Below are positions 42,838 to 51,630 of a DNA stretch of 64,000 nt, piece by piece. The notes below the pieces were generated by a model. The model ran no database searches, was not told the origin of the DNA, and saw nothing but the letters and a program-made list of their open reading frames with translations. A program made the translations under genes and the position numbers. The stretch spans positions 850,446-914,445 of the forward strand of contig NZ_KB849179.1 in assembly GCF_000367945.1 (NCBI RefSeq), in the 5' to 3' direction. The stretch comes from Acinetobacter proteolyticus (lineage in GTDB: Bacteria > Pseudomonadota > Gammaproteobacteria > Pseudomonadales > Moraxellaceae). Numbering within the stretch: position 1 is the stretch's first letter; the number at the start of each line of letters is the position of its first letter.

Positions 42838-42866
42838 AAGCCAGTTTAAAAGAGCTGGCCTTTTTA
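42838..42866 (+). terminator. Terminator after periplasmic DJ-1 gene
   Basis: GCCAG, A-rich loop, CTGGC, then CTTTTT: a short GC stem and T-run. Confidence 0.75.
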
Positions 42867-42941
42867 TCAAATTAAATTGACCCAAAACCCTCTTTTGCCC
42901 TCAATTGAATATCTGATCCATTCAGCTTCCTCTGAAAACGC

Positions 42942-42972
42942 TTGACCTTAAAGTGAGCTTTAATCTTAGCAT
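42942..42972 (+). promoter_or_regulatory. MerR-type operator 3, facing secreted ADC-fold gene
   Basis: TTGACC, 19-bp spacer TTAAAGTGAGCTTTAATCT, TAGCAT, 30 bp before the gene at 43003. The dyad TTAAAGn4CTTTAA is exact apart from the centre. Confidence 0.87.
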
Positions 42973-43002
42973 TTCATTTAGGTTAATAGGAGGAACATCA
43001 AC

Positions 43003-44049
43003 ATGTTCAACAATTTTGCTTTAACTCGTAACATCGTTACGATATCCATCGGCTTATTACTCAGCACAGCAAGCTATGCAGCTGAAGCCCCAATCAATAC
43101 CACCACAAGCGATCTTACTGCTCCAAATACCAAGCAAACGACTGTCGTTGAGTTTGGTCCCTATAAAGTCAATGTGCCGAAAGGCGGCTATTATGATCGT
43201 TTCCGTATGAATCCAAACTTAGATGAAGTGGCCAAAGACCCTGCGGCAGGAAATATTGACTACTTTCGTAGTATTCCTAAAAAGCTGGTTGATACACGAG
43301 TCGGTCAAGTCTGGTCACCGAATTTCTATTATCGAACCAGTAATGTTCAAGTATTGATGTTAGCGCCTATTGCAAAATTAAAAGCTAAACTCCCCGCTCC
43401 ACTTGAACCTTTACAGCCACTCCCAGGGTATGGCTTGGTTTCATTGACTTTCTTCTCTTATGCCGTGGGTGATGTCGATCCCTACGATGAGGTTTCTGTT
43501 GCCATTGTGGTTCGTCAGCCTGGTGCACATCACTTTAATAGCACTGAATTGCTCAGCTCTATGCGAAATCATACCTATTATGGACATGTACTGGCCTTGC
43601 CTGTTGATACGGAAATTGCCCGTGTTCGTGGCGTTTATGGTTATCAACTACCTAAGTGGTTAACCCCAATTGATATGAAAATTGATACTCAAAACCTACA
43701 GGCTCATATTTTTAATACCGATGGCAAGCCTGATTTAACTCTAACTGCGCCTTTACCTAAAATTAAAACGGTCAAACCACAATCTCGGATTGAAACCAAG
43801 ACCATGTATCAGTTAGTTGATGGCAAATGGCACAGTACTTCTGTGGAATCGAATACGCTTGCATTTGGACAGAAGCTATTTCCTAAAAATGTACAACTTG
43901 TCCGCAGTGGTGGTCCGTTGAGCAAATTGCTTGATGACTTAGGTGCAAACAAAATCTTACGCTTAGATGTAGTAAAAGATGCTCAATTGGCTCTGAATAT
44001 GCCCGTTCCTTTTCCTGCGTTAGATCAAGCTAAAGACAATAAAAAATAA
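43003..44049 (+). CDS. Acetoacetate-decarboxylase-fold protein with signal peptide
   Basis: ADC-superfamily protein of 348 residues with a signal peptide (IVTISIGLLLSTASYA, cleavage near residue 26). Hallmarks are VRGVYGYQLPKWL with Lys218 aligned to the Schiff-base lysine of acetoacetate decarboxylase, VWSPNFYYR and PGYGLVSLTFFSY. Known relatives decarboxylate acetoacetate or catalyse aldol or hydratase chemistry on keto acids. A periplasmic form is odd. AGGAGG lies before the ATG. The cytosolic paralogue is at 46920-47816, sharing KVPKGGYYDRFRMNPDLD. Substrate unknown; probable beta-keto acid or enone. Confidence 0.82.
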   Translation: MFNNFALTRNIVTISIGLLLSTASYAAEAPINTTTSDLTAPNTKQTTVVEFGPYKVNVPKGGYYDRFRMNPNLDEVAKDPAAGNIDYFRSIPKKLVDTRVGQVWSPNFYYRTSNVQVLMLAPIAKLKAKLPAPLEPLQPLPGYGLVSLTFFSYAVGDVDPYDEVSVAIVVRQPGAHHFNSTELLSSMRNHTYYGHVLALPVDTEIARVRGVYGYQLPKWLTPIDMKIDTQNLQAHIFNTDGKPDLTLTAPLPKIKTVKPQSRIETKTMYQLVDGKWHSTSVESNTLAFGQKLFPKNVQLVRSGGPLSKLLDDLGANKILRLDVVKDAQLALNMPVPFPALDQAKDNKK

Positions 44050-44061
44050 ATATCAGAACAT

Positions 44062-44096
44062 AAAAAATCCGCTTTCTGAGTAAAGCGGATTTTTTT
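44062..44096. terminator. Strong terminator after secreted ADC-fold gene
   Basis: AAAAAATCCGCTTT, loop CTGAGT, AAAGCGGATTTTTT: 14-bp stem plus T-run. Confidence 0.92.
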
Positions 44097-44225
44097 ATAG
44101 ACAGAAATCACTTTTTCCTTTCAAATATTTTTAAGCGCCTACCAATAAAAAAACCAATTACAGATTGTTCTGCAATTGGCTGTTGTTCAATCTATTGCCT
44201 GAGTATTGGCGACTTCTTGGTCCAT

Positions 44226-45464
44226 TTAAGATGCAAATGAATAGCTGCGCATCCTATTTTTATATTGACGCGTACGACATGTCATTGCTGATTGTTGCAA
44301 AATCAACGCCCAAAGCGGAGAGACTTTTGGATTAGTCGATTTACCAAGACTGAGTTTACGCAACTGGAATTTCACGGTCGCCATATTGGCCAATGAAGCT
44401 AAGGTTTTATTTTCCCAAGTAATTGCTTTCAACTCTGGTGCCGTATTTTGTCCTTGTTTCCACTCATTTGGGAGATTTGGATCAATAGCCAAAGCTGTGG
44501 CAATCCCCACCATATCGACACCACTATCAATCACCTGTTCAGCGACTTGTTTACGTCGAATTCCACCTGTCACCATTACAGCCATCTTGGCTACTTTGCG
44601 GATCTCTTGAGCAAATTCCAGAAAATAAGCTTCACGTGCCAAGGTACGGCCATCACGTGACTGACCTTGCATTGCAGGTGCTTCATAACTCCCACCTGAT
44701 AGCTCGACTAGATCTACCGCTAATTCATTTAGCATCAGCACCACTTGTTGCGCATCTTCAGCACTAAAACCACCGCGTTGGAAGTCAGCTGAGTTCAGTT
44801 TAACTGCCACTGTAAATCTGTCTGAAACCACAGCACGTACCGCTTTAACAATCTCAATCAGGATGCGCGCACGATTTTCCAACGTGCCGCCCCACTGATC
44901 TTGACGCTTATTACTGAGTGGTGAAAGGAACTGACTGAGTAAATAACCATGCGCTGCATGAATTTCAACACCAGTAAAACCAGCTTTTTCGCCTAAACGA
45001 GCAGTGTTGGCAAAACGTTGGATCACTTCATCAATCATCGCTTGGTCCATTTCAATCGGTGTATTAAAACGATCTGACATTTTTCCCAGATCTAAAGCAA
45101 CTGCAGAAGGCGCCCACGTTTCTTGACCTAAATTGGCTTGCATTTGACGACCAGGATGATTGATTTGCAGCAAAACTTGCGCACCTTTCGAACCACCTAT
45201 TTGCGCCCATCGTTTAAAGGTATCCAAATACTTTTCATCTTCCAGAACGACACCACCAGGTCCTGTCATAGCACGACGATCCACCATGACATTACCTGTG
45301 ATAATCAAACCGACGCCACCATCGGCCCAAGCTTGATATAAACGCATGAGTTCTTCAGATGGTGCATGATTTAAATCCGCCATATTTTCTTCCATTGCAG
45401 CTTTTGCAATACGATTTGGGATATGTGAACCATTTGGGAGAACTAATTTTTCAAAAACTTTCAT
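44226..45464 (-). CDS. Old Yellow Enzyme family NADH:flavin oxidoreductase
   Basis: FMN-dependent ene-reductase of 412 residues. TIM-barrel motifs are VLLQINHPGRQ, GVEIHAAHGYLLSQFLSPLSN (active-site His pair), LENRARILIEIV, VMVTGGIRRKQVAEQ and GIATALAIDPNLP. Such enzymes reduce alpha,beta-unsaturated aldehydes, ketones and nitro compounds, fitting an electrophile response. The last 60 residues (LSLGKSTNPKVSPLWALILQQ on) form a tail not needed for the barrel. ATG at 45464 has GAGGTG 6 nt before it; the GTG three codons earlier is less likely. Driven by operator 4. Confidence 0.9.
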   Translation of the reverse strand: MKVFEKLVLPNGSHIPNRIAKAAMEENMADLNHAPSEELMRLYQAWADGGVGLIITGNVMVDRRAMTGPGGVVLEDEKYLDTFKRWAQIGGSKGAQVLLQINHPGRQMQANLGQETWAPSAVALDLGKMSDRFNTPIEMDQAMIDEVIQRFANTARLGEKAGFTGVEIHAAHGYLLSQFLSPLSNKRQDQWGGTLENRARILIEIVKAVRAVVSDRFTVAVKLNSADFQRGGFSAEDAQQVVLMLNELAVDLVELSGGSYEAPAMQGQSRDGRTLAREAYFLEFAQEIRKVAKMAVMVTGGIRRKQVAEQVIDSGVDMVGIATALAIDPNLPNEWKQGQNTAPELKAITWENKTLASLANMATVKFQLRKLSLGKSTNPKVSPLWALILQQSAMTCRTRQYKNRMRSYSFAS

Positions 45465-45491
45465 TTTTATCACCTCATTGAGTATGGATTT

Positions 45492-45522
45492 ACTTTAAGA
45501 TTAAAGTGAACTTTAATGTCAA
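45492..45522 (-). promoter_or_regulatory. MerR-type operator 4, facing OYE gene
   Basis: Minus strand: TTGACA, spacer TTAAAGTTCACTTTAATCT (19 bp), TAAAGT, 28 bp before the start. Confidence 0.85.
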
Positions 45523-45604
45523 TCCCTTTTTTATTTGTTCAGTAAATTATTTTTAAAGTTGCATAACTTCATCGGCTTAGATCAATATAGCTGCACTCTT
45601 TTTT

Positions 45605-45638
45605 TAGATAAAAAAATAGAGGCAAATATGCCTCTATT
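45605..45638 (-). terminator. Terminator of the haloperoxidase-type gene
   Basis: Minus strand: AATAGAGGCA, loop, TGCCTCTATT, then TTTTTATC. Confidence 0.85.
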
Positions 45639-45670
45639 CCTGAATAGTATGTTGAATGAAATCAATACGG

Positions 45671-46501
45671 CTATGCGCGTATGAACGCCAATAAGTCTGG
45701 ATTAATCACATCGGCATTCACGGTTAACATGCCATGCGAAAAACCTTTATACGTTTTTAAAGTCCCGTTCTGTACCAACTTCGCAGACAATGCCCCAGAA
45801 TTTTCATAAGGTACAACTTGATCATCATCACCATGCATCACCAGTACAGGGACTGAAATCTTTTTCAGGTCCTCAGTAAAATCAGTCTGGGAAAAGGCCA
45901 CAATGCCATCATAATGAGCTTTTGCCCCTCCCATCATGCCTTGACGCCACCAATTCCAGATCACTGGTTCAGAGGCATTTGCATCTGGACGGTTAAAACC
46001 ATAGAAAGGACCCGCTGGTAAATCATAGTAAAATTTCGAACGGTTTTTAAATAACTGATTTTGCAAGTCATCAAAGACTTCTTTAGGCAGACCATCAGGA
46101 TTATTTGCTGTTTTGACCATAATGGGAGGTACCGCACTCACCAAAACGGCCTTGGCAACATTTGCTTCGCCATGACGTGCAATATAGTGAGCCACCTCTC
46201 CACCGCCTGTTGAATGGCCAATATGAATCGCGCTCTTAATCCCAAGATGCTGCACTACAGCCGCAACATCATCTGCATAATGGTCCATATCGTGACCATC
46301 CCAAACTTGACTGGAACGACCATGTCCACGACGGTCATGTGCGACAACACGGAAACCTTCATTCAGGAAAAATAACAGTTGCGCATCCCAATCATCCGAA
46401 CTCAGAGGCCAACCATGATGAAAAAATAACACCTGCGCATCGCGAGGTCCCCAGTCTTTATAAAAAATATCTACACCATCTTTTGTCGTAACGTAAGCCA
46501 T
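45671..46501 (-). CDS. Alpha/beta hydrolase, cofactor-free haloperoxidase/esterase type
   Basis: Alpha/beta hydrolase of 276 residues resembling non-heme chloroperoxidases (perhydrolases). Catalytic triad: Ser97 in GHSTGG, Asp in MHGDDDQVVP, His in FSHGM. Oxyanion-hole region is HHGWPLSSDDW, with RVVAHDRRGHGRS after it. Members hydrolyse aryl esters or lactones and can form peracids; the halogenation is a side reaction. Driven by operator 5 with a leader of about 90 nt. It could open lactone or ester products made by the other regulon enzymes. Confidence 0.88.
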   Translation of the reverse strand: MAYVTTKDGVDIFYKDWGPRDAQVLFFHHGWPLSSDDWDAQLLFFLNEGFRVVAHDRRGHGRSSQVWDGHDMDHYADDVAAVVQHLGIKSAIHIGHSTGGGEVAHYIARHGEANVAKAVLVSAVPPIMVKTANNPDGLPKEVFDDLQNQLFKNRSKFYYDLPAGPFYGFNRPDANASEPVIWNWWRQGMMGGAKAHYDGIVAFSQTDFTEDLKKISVPVLVMHGDDDQVVPYENSGALSAKLVQNGTLKTYKGFSHGMLTVNADVINPDLLAFIRA

Positions 46502-46599
46502 CTTTGTTTCTCCTGTGTAAGATTTACACTGTCGAGTTCTGATCTATGTTCTAATCAATGTTCGTGAAATCTCAAACTATCCACATGGATAGTGACTCT

Positions 46600-46630
46600 A
46601 TACTAAGATTAAAGTTCGCTTTAAGGTCAA
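46600..46630 (-). promoter_or_regulatory. MerR-type operator 5, facing haloperoxidase-type gene
   Basis: Minus strand: TTGACC, spacer TTAAAGCGAACTTTAATCT (19 bp), TAGTAT. Confidence 0.88.
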
Positions 46631-46813
46631 TATAATTAGTCCCATTCTGATAACAAAAGTGTAATTTCGTGCTTTCTAAAATTGAGTAGAAGTTTAATCT
46701 TAGGCATTGAAATAAAACAATTTAATTTGGATAGTAAATACTTCCAGTTTTTAATATGTTTACATTCTTATAACGAATCAGTTTTGTATGTTTCAAATTT
46801 TCAATCTTGCCAC

Positions 46814-46844
46814 TTGACTTTAAAGTTAGCTTTAATCTTATAGT
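46814..46844 (+). promoter_or_regulatory. MerR-type operator 6, facing cytosolic ADC-fold operon
   Basis: TTGACT, spacer TTAAAGTTAGCTTTAATCT (19 bp), TATAGT. Together with operator 5 it explains the 418-bp divergent gap at 46502-46919, in which I see no gene. Confidence 0.88.
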
Positions 46845-46919
46845 GATCTCAAAGGTGATAAATACGCGAGTTTAAGCTTAGACCTTCAAGTAGTTGGGGC
46901 AATATATAGGTTAACCAAT

Positions 46920-47816
46920 ATGAATAGCGATAAACAGTTTACTGAAATTGAATTTGGGCAACAAAAGGTCAAAGTACCCAAGGGTGGCTACTATGATCGT
47001 TTTAGAATGAATCCTGATCTAGATATAGTCGCTCAAGATCCTGCGGTAAGTAATATTGATTTCTTCCGCAAAACGCCTAAAAAATTAGTTGAATCCAGAG
47101 TCGGTGCTGTTTGGGCCCCCAATTTTTATTACCGTAGCGCTAATGTTCAAGTGTTAATGTTAGCACCACTCAAACAACTCAAGAAAAAATTGCCAGCTTC
47201 TTTAGAACCGCTACAGGCTTTTCCCGGTTACGGACTGGTGGCACTCACTTTCTTTACCTATTCCGTTTGTGATAATGACCCCTATAACGAAGTTTCAATC
47301 GCAATTGTGGTGCGTAAACCCAATGCGCATGGTTCTCATGCACTAGAACTCGCAAACTCGATTCGACAACGTCATTTTTACGCACATGTTTTAGCGCTAC
47401 CTGTTGATACTGAAATAGCACGGGTACGTGGTGTTTATGGCTATCAACTACCTAAATGGTTGACTGAAATTAATGTCGACATTAACCCGATCGAGGTCAA
47501 TGCCAATCTAACTGATCGTACTGGAAAAATGGATTTAAGCCTCACGGCCTCAACGCCAAATTTAAAGCAAGTAAAATCAGAATCACGTATCAGCCAAGCA
47601 ACCATGCTACATCTGGTGGATGGCAAATGGCATCAAACACAAGTGCAATCGAATCTCTTATCTTTCGGACAAAAGCTTTTACCAAGAAAAATCAAATTAG
47701 CTCGTCATGGCGGACCTTTAAGCCAATTATTGGACGAACTTGGCGCATCAAAAATTCTTCGTTTAGATGTAATTCAAGATGCACAAGTTATCCTTCATTT
47801 ACCTAGCGCACTTTAA
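46920..47816 (+). CDS. Acetoacetate-decarboxylase-fold protein, cytosolic copy
   Basis: ADC-superfamily protein of 298 residues without a signal peptide. It shares GYYDRFRMNPDLD, VWAPNFYYR, PGYGLVALTFF and VRGVYGYQLPKW with the secreted copy; the candidate Schiff-base lysine is Lys179. The paralogue pair differs mainly at the N-terminus and C-terminal tail. It heads a rightward operon with a saccharopine-dehydrogenase-like enzyme (36 bp gap) and a quinone oxidoreductase (about 90 bp gap). No thiolase or CoA-transferase is near, so simple acetoacetate metabolism is unlikely to be the whole story. Confidence 0.84.
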   Translation: MNSDKQFTEIEFGQQKVKVPKGGYYDRFRMNPDLDIVAQDPAVSNIDFFRKTPKKLVESRVGAVWAPNFYYRSANVQVLMLAPLKQLKKKLPASLEPLQAFPGYGLVALTFFTYSVCDNDPYNEVSIAIVVRKPNAHGSHALELANSIRQRHFYAHVLALPVDTEIARVRGVYGYQLPKWLTEINVDINPIEVNANLTDRTGKMDLSLTASTPNLKQVKSESRISQATMLHLVDGKWHQTQVQSNLLSFGQKLLPRKIKLARHGGPLSQLLDELGASKILRLDVIQDAQVILHLPSAL

Positions 47817-47852
47817 TATTCAATTGATCGAACAGTTAAGGAAAAACAAGCA

Positions 47853-49097
47853 ATGGCAAAATTAAATTATGATCTTGTGGTCTTCGGAGCCACCAGCTTT
47901 GTCGGCCAAATTTTGACTAAATATCTGGCCGAATATTTTGCTTCTCAAAAAGAGCAACTGCGTTGGGCGATCGCGGGCCGTTCACAACAAAAACTACAAC
48001 AAGTGAAAGATACCTTAGGTACAGTTGGAGAAGCTGTGCCGATCTTGATTGCCGATGCCAATAGCAAAACCGAACTTGATGCGCTTTGTGCACAAACACG
48101 TGTAGTAGTCTCAACGGTTGGCCCATATGCTTTGTATGGTGAACCGTTAATTCAAGCCTGTGTGAATAACGGAACAGATTATTGTGATCTGACTGGCGAA
48201 ACCCAGTGGATTAAACAAATGATCACGAAGTATGAAGCTCAAGCACAGCAATCAGGTGCGCGTATTGTACATTGTTGTGGTTTTGATTCGGTCCCATCCG
48301 ATATGGGGGTTTATTTTCTACAACAACAAGCACAACAGCAGTTTAATGCACCAGCTACTCAAGTTTCCATGCGGGTTAAAACCCTAAAAGGTGGTGCATC
48401 TGGCGGTACAGTTGCAAGCTTGATTAATGTGGTGCAAGAAGCTGCTGCTGATCCAGCATTGCGTAAAGACCTACTTAATCCATACATTCTCTGCCCCGCA
48501 GATCATGGCAATACCCAAAGACAGATTTATATTAAAACTGCCAAATTCGACCCCGATTTCAATGCATGGATTGCACCTTTTGTCATGGCTGCAGTAAACG
48601 AGCGTGTGGTACAGCGTTCCAATGCCTTATCGGGGAATGCCTACGGTAACAACTTTAGTTATAACGAAGCCATCTTGACTGGCGAAGGGCTAAAAGGACG
48701 TTTAAAAGCCTTAACTGTCGTCTCTGGTCTTGGTACATTTATGCTCGCTGCGGTCAGTAAACCGATTAGCCAAGTGATGGAACGTTATCTATTACCAAAG
48801 CCGGGAGAAGGCCCTACTCCAGAGCAACAATTGGCAGGACGATTTGACTTACGTTTTGTGGGTAAAACCGATGCAGGACAAAGTTTAAAAATCAAAGTGA
48901 CAGGCGACCGTGACCCAGGTTATGGCTCTACAGGAAAAATGTTGGGACAAGCGGCGTTGAGTCTTGCGATTGACCATGCCAAAGATGGCGAAAAACCGAC
49001 GCCTCAAGGTGGCTTTTGGACACCTGCAACCATGTTTGATGATCGATTTATTCAACGTTTAACAGACCATGCCGGGCTCACATTTGAACAGATTTAA
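47853..49097 (+). CDS. Saccharopine-dehydrogenase-like NAD(P)-binding reductase
   Basis: Protein of 414 residues with an N-terminal Rossmann domain (VVFGATSFVGQILTKYLAE; AGRSQQKLQQV) and the family pattern STVGPYALYGEPLIQACVNN, DYCDLTGETQW and HCCGFDSVPSDMG. It belongs to the group that includes mycobacterial trans-acting enoyl reductases and eukaryotic SCCPDH, not true saccharopine dehydrogenase. A reduction of an unsaturated acyl or keto substrate is a fair inference. It is the second gene of the operon from operator 6; AAGGAAAAAC precedes its ATG. Confidence 0.85.
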   Translation: MAKLNYDLVVFGATSFVGQILTKYLAEYFASQKEQLRWAIAGRSQQKLQQVKDTLGTVGEAVPILIADANSKTELDALCAQTRVVVSTVGPYALYGEPLIQACVNNGTDYCDLTGETQWIKQMITKYEAQAQQSGARIVHCCGFDSVPSDMGVYFLQQQAQQQFNAPATQVSMRVKTLKGGASGGTVASLINVVQEAAADPALRKDLLNPYILCPADHGNTQRQIYIKTAKFDPDFNAWIAPFVMAAVNERVVQRSNALSGNAYGNNFSYNEAILTGEGLKGRLKALTVVSGLGTFMLAAVSKPISQVMERYLLPKPGEGPTPEQQLAGRFDLRFVGKTDAGQSLKIKVTGDRDPGYGSTGKMLGQAALSLAIDHAKDGEKPTPQGGFWTPATMFDDRFIQRLTDHAGLTFEQI

Positions 49098-49188
49098 ATG
49101 TTTATAGGTCCAATCATGGATTAACAAACACGTTTTTAAATAATGTTCAACATGTCAATAATATGATGAGTGGTTAGGAACTAAATCA

Positions 49189-50181
49189 ATGAAATCTATT
49201 ACCTTTAATGGTGCTGGTGGTCCAGAGGTCATTACCGTCAGTGAACGACCAATACCCGAGTTAACCAATGACGGTATCTTAATTGAAGTGGTTGCTGCTG
49301 GGATTAATGGTCCTGATGTCATGCAACGGCAAGGCCTATATGCACCACCACCTGGTGTTACCGATATTCCAGGGCTAGAAGTTTCTGGGATTGTGAAACA
49401 AGTCGGCCCATTGGTCACTAAATTTAAAGTTGGTGATGAAGTCTGTGCTTTGGTTCAAGGTGGTGGCTATGCCGAATATGTTGTTGCGCATCAAGACAAT
49501 GTGCTATTTATTCCTGATGGCCTTACCTTGGTTGAAGCCGGTATTCTATTAGAAACCTTTATGACGGTTTGGTCGCATTTATTCCAGCATGCTCAATTTC
49601 GTCCGAATAGTTCGATTCTGATTCATGGTGGCACCTCTGGTATCGGGACAACGGCTACCATGCTGACCCGTGCTTTTGGTGCAACTCAAATCTTTACCAC
49701 CGTTTCAAGTGCAGCGCATCAACAGGCCAGTATTGAGATTGGTGCAGATATTGCCATTAACTACAAGCAACAAGATTTTGTTGAGGAAGTTAAAAAGCAT
49801 ACCGATGGGAAAGGTGTCGACTTTGTACTGGATATTATTGCAGGTGATTATATTCAAAAGAACTATGAAGTCGCAGCCATGAACGGCACCATTTTACAAA
49901 TTGGTGTACTGAAAGGACTAGCACAGAATCTGAATATCTTTCCAATGCTGGCAAAACGTCTGACCCATACAGGTGCAACCTTACGTTCTCAGTCGCCAGA
50001 AGCCAAAGCTCAGGTTATGGCTGCCCTGCAAGACAAAGTTTGGCCTTTAATTGCTAAAGGGCAGCTAAAACCATTGTTGTATCAAGCTTTTGATCTGGAA
50101 GATGCACTGCAAGCGCATACCCTGTTACAACAAGGTGAGCATGTAGGTAAGTTGGCACTCATTATTAAAAAGTCAGCGTAA
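49189..50181 (+). CDS. Zinc-independent NADPH:quinone oxidoreductase (MDR family)
   Basis: Medium-chain dehydrogenase/reductase of 330 residues, quinone-oxidoreductase type without the catalytic-zinc cysteines: GIEVVAAGINGPDVMQRQGLY-like N-terminal fold, then ILIHGGTSGIGTTATMLTRAFG for NADPH binding and GKGVDFVLDIIAGDY. Resembles human TP53I3/PIG3 and bacterial QorB-like proteins. These reduce quinones or enones by one or two electrons. It is last in the operator-6 operon and ends at a bidirectional hairpin (50190-50216), though a separate promoter in the 91-bp gap is not excluded. Confidence 0.88.
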   Translation: MKSITFNGAGGPEVITVSERPIPELTNDGILIEVVAAGINGPDVMQRQGLYAPPPGVTDIPGLEVSGIVKQVGPLVTKFKVGDEVCALVQGGGYAEYVVAHQDNVLFIPDGLTLVEAGILLETFMTVWSHLFQHAQFRPNSSILIHGGTSGIGTTATMLTRAFGATQIFTTVSSAAHQQASIEIGADIAINYKQQDFVEEVKKHTDGKGVDFVLDIIAGDYIQKNYEVAAMNGTILQIGVLKGLAQNLNIFPMLAKRLTHTGATLRSQSPEAKAQVMAALQDKVWPLIAKGQLKPLLYQAFDLEDALQAHTLLQQGEHVGKLALIIKKSA

Positions 50182-50189
50182 TAAAACAT

Positions 50190-50216
50190 ATCAGGCCTTA
50201 GAAATTAAGGCCTGAT
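50190..50216. terminator. Bidirectional terminator between qor and NMO genes
   Basis: ATCAGGCCTTA, GAAAT, TAAGGCCTGAT: 11-bp stem between convergent genes. Confidence 0.82.
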
Positions 50217-50224
50217 CTTCAAAC

Positions 50225-51199
50225 TTAAAGCATAAGTCGCTTTCTTGCTGCGAGATACTCTCTTTCAAGCCGGCTCACCAATTCTTCGACTGAAATGGTG
50301 GCTTTGATTGCATTTAAACCTTGACCACATCCCCAAATATCACGCCATGGTTTGACCTTGTGCTGTGTACCATCTTCATTCGGTGTACTGAAATCCATAT
50401 CTTTCAGATTACCTTCAGGTAAATTGGCTGGATCAAGCCCCGCTGCACGAATACTTGGCGCCAGATAGTTGCCATGTACGCCGGTAAATAGGTTGGAATA
50501 GACAATTTCATCTGAATTATGATCAACAATCGCCTGCTTATAAGCGTCCTCAGCATTGGCTTCATGTGTGGCAATAAATGCTGAACCAATATAAGCAAAG
50601 TCTGCTCCCATTGCCTGTGCCGCAAGAACCGCATCGCCAGTAGAAATCGCACCTGACAAAGCCAAAGGTCCATCAAACCATTCACGAATTTCCTGAATTA
50701 AAGGAAATGGGCTCTTCACGCCTGCATGGCCACCAGCACCTGCTGCAACTGCAATCAAACCATCCGCACCTTTTTCTATTGCCTTTTTGGCAAAGGTATT
50801 ATTGATGACATCATGTAAAACGACACCACCATAACTATGTGTCGCATCATTGATCTCTGTTCGTGCACCTAGAGATGTAATCACAATCGGTACTTTGTAT
50901 TTGACGATCAGTTCCATGTCATGTTCAAGACGATTATTACTTTTATGCACGATCTGGTTGATTGCAAAAGGGGCCGCAGGTCGATCTGGATGTAAGGCAT
51001 TATGTTCAGCGATTCCTTCGGTAATTTCTTTCAGCCATTTTTCTAGCTTTTCGGCAGGCCGTGCATTCAATGCTGGCATCGAGCCAATCACACCTGCTTT
51101 ACATTGAGCAAGAACCAACTTAGGTGTGCTAATAATAAACAGCGGCGAACCAATGATGGGGAGTCTCAGGTTTTTCATTAATTCTGGAATTTTTGACAT
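50225..51199 (-). CDS. Nitronate monooxygenase family flavoprotein
   Basis: FMN-dependent TIM-barrel protein of 324 residues, of the 2-nitropropane dioxygenase/nitronate monooxygenase group: GSPLFIISTPKLVLAQCKAG, VPIVITSLGAR, GADGLIAVAAGAGGHAG (FMN phosphate loop), LSGAISTGDAVLAAQAMGADFAYIGSAF. It oxidises nitronates such as propionate 3-nitronate, or acts as an NADH:quinone reductase in some members. AAGGATAAAAGC precedes the ATG. It lacks a MerR-type operator; a different inverted repeat (51308-51329) lies upstream. Confidence 0.88.
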   Translation of the reverse strand: MSKIPELMKNLRLPIIGSPLFIISTPKLVLAQCKAGVIGSMPALNARPAEKLEKWLKEITEGIAEHNALHPDRPAAPFAINQIVHKSNNRLEHDMELIVKYKVPIVITSLGARTEINDATHSYGGVVLHDVINNTFAKKAIEKGADGLIAVAAGAGGHAGVKSPFPLIQEIREWFDGPLALSGAISTGDAVLAAQAMGADFAYIGSAFIATHEANAEDAYKQAIVDHNSDEIVYSNLFTGVHGNYLAPSIRAAGLDPANLPEGNLKDMDFSTPNEDGTQHKVKPWRDIWGCGQGLNAIKATISVEELVSRLEREYLAARKRLML

Positions 51200-51630
51200 T
51201 GCTTTTATCCTTTAGATACTCATTATTTCAAATAAATAAAGCCATTTTTAGAAATAAGAAGCATTTCACTTTTTTTAGATTCACTTCATCATATCCAGAT
51301 AAAATAGTTTATGCAACAAGTTGCATAAAATTTAGATTCACATTCGCCTTCCAATAAAAACAACAAATCAGTTGAATGAAAAACTTGTTATTTAATTAAA
51401 TATCAACATATTAACAATCAATCTAACTTAATTTTAATCAACAAATATTCTTACCTCTCGTGGTCATGCCTTAAATCAATAGGAAATCTTTTACTTCGCT
51501 GCCATAGGATCCCCTTTTTCATCAGCATGATTAAATAAGAATCGTTACCAACAATATCAATGCACTCGCTCTTAAAGATGATATGCTTCGTTAATTTTTG
51601 GTTCTTTTATCAATCTCCTGGAGCTATTTT
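51200..51630. other. 431-bp intergenic region with a 22-bp inverted repeat
   Basis: No gene is seen. TTTATGCAAC, AA, GTTGCATAAA at 51308-51329 is a perfect dyad 109 bp upstream of the nitronate monooxygenase start and could be an operator. The rest is A/T-rich and probably holds promoters for both divergent genes. Confidence 0.6.
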
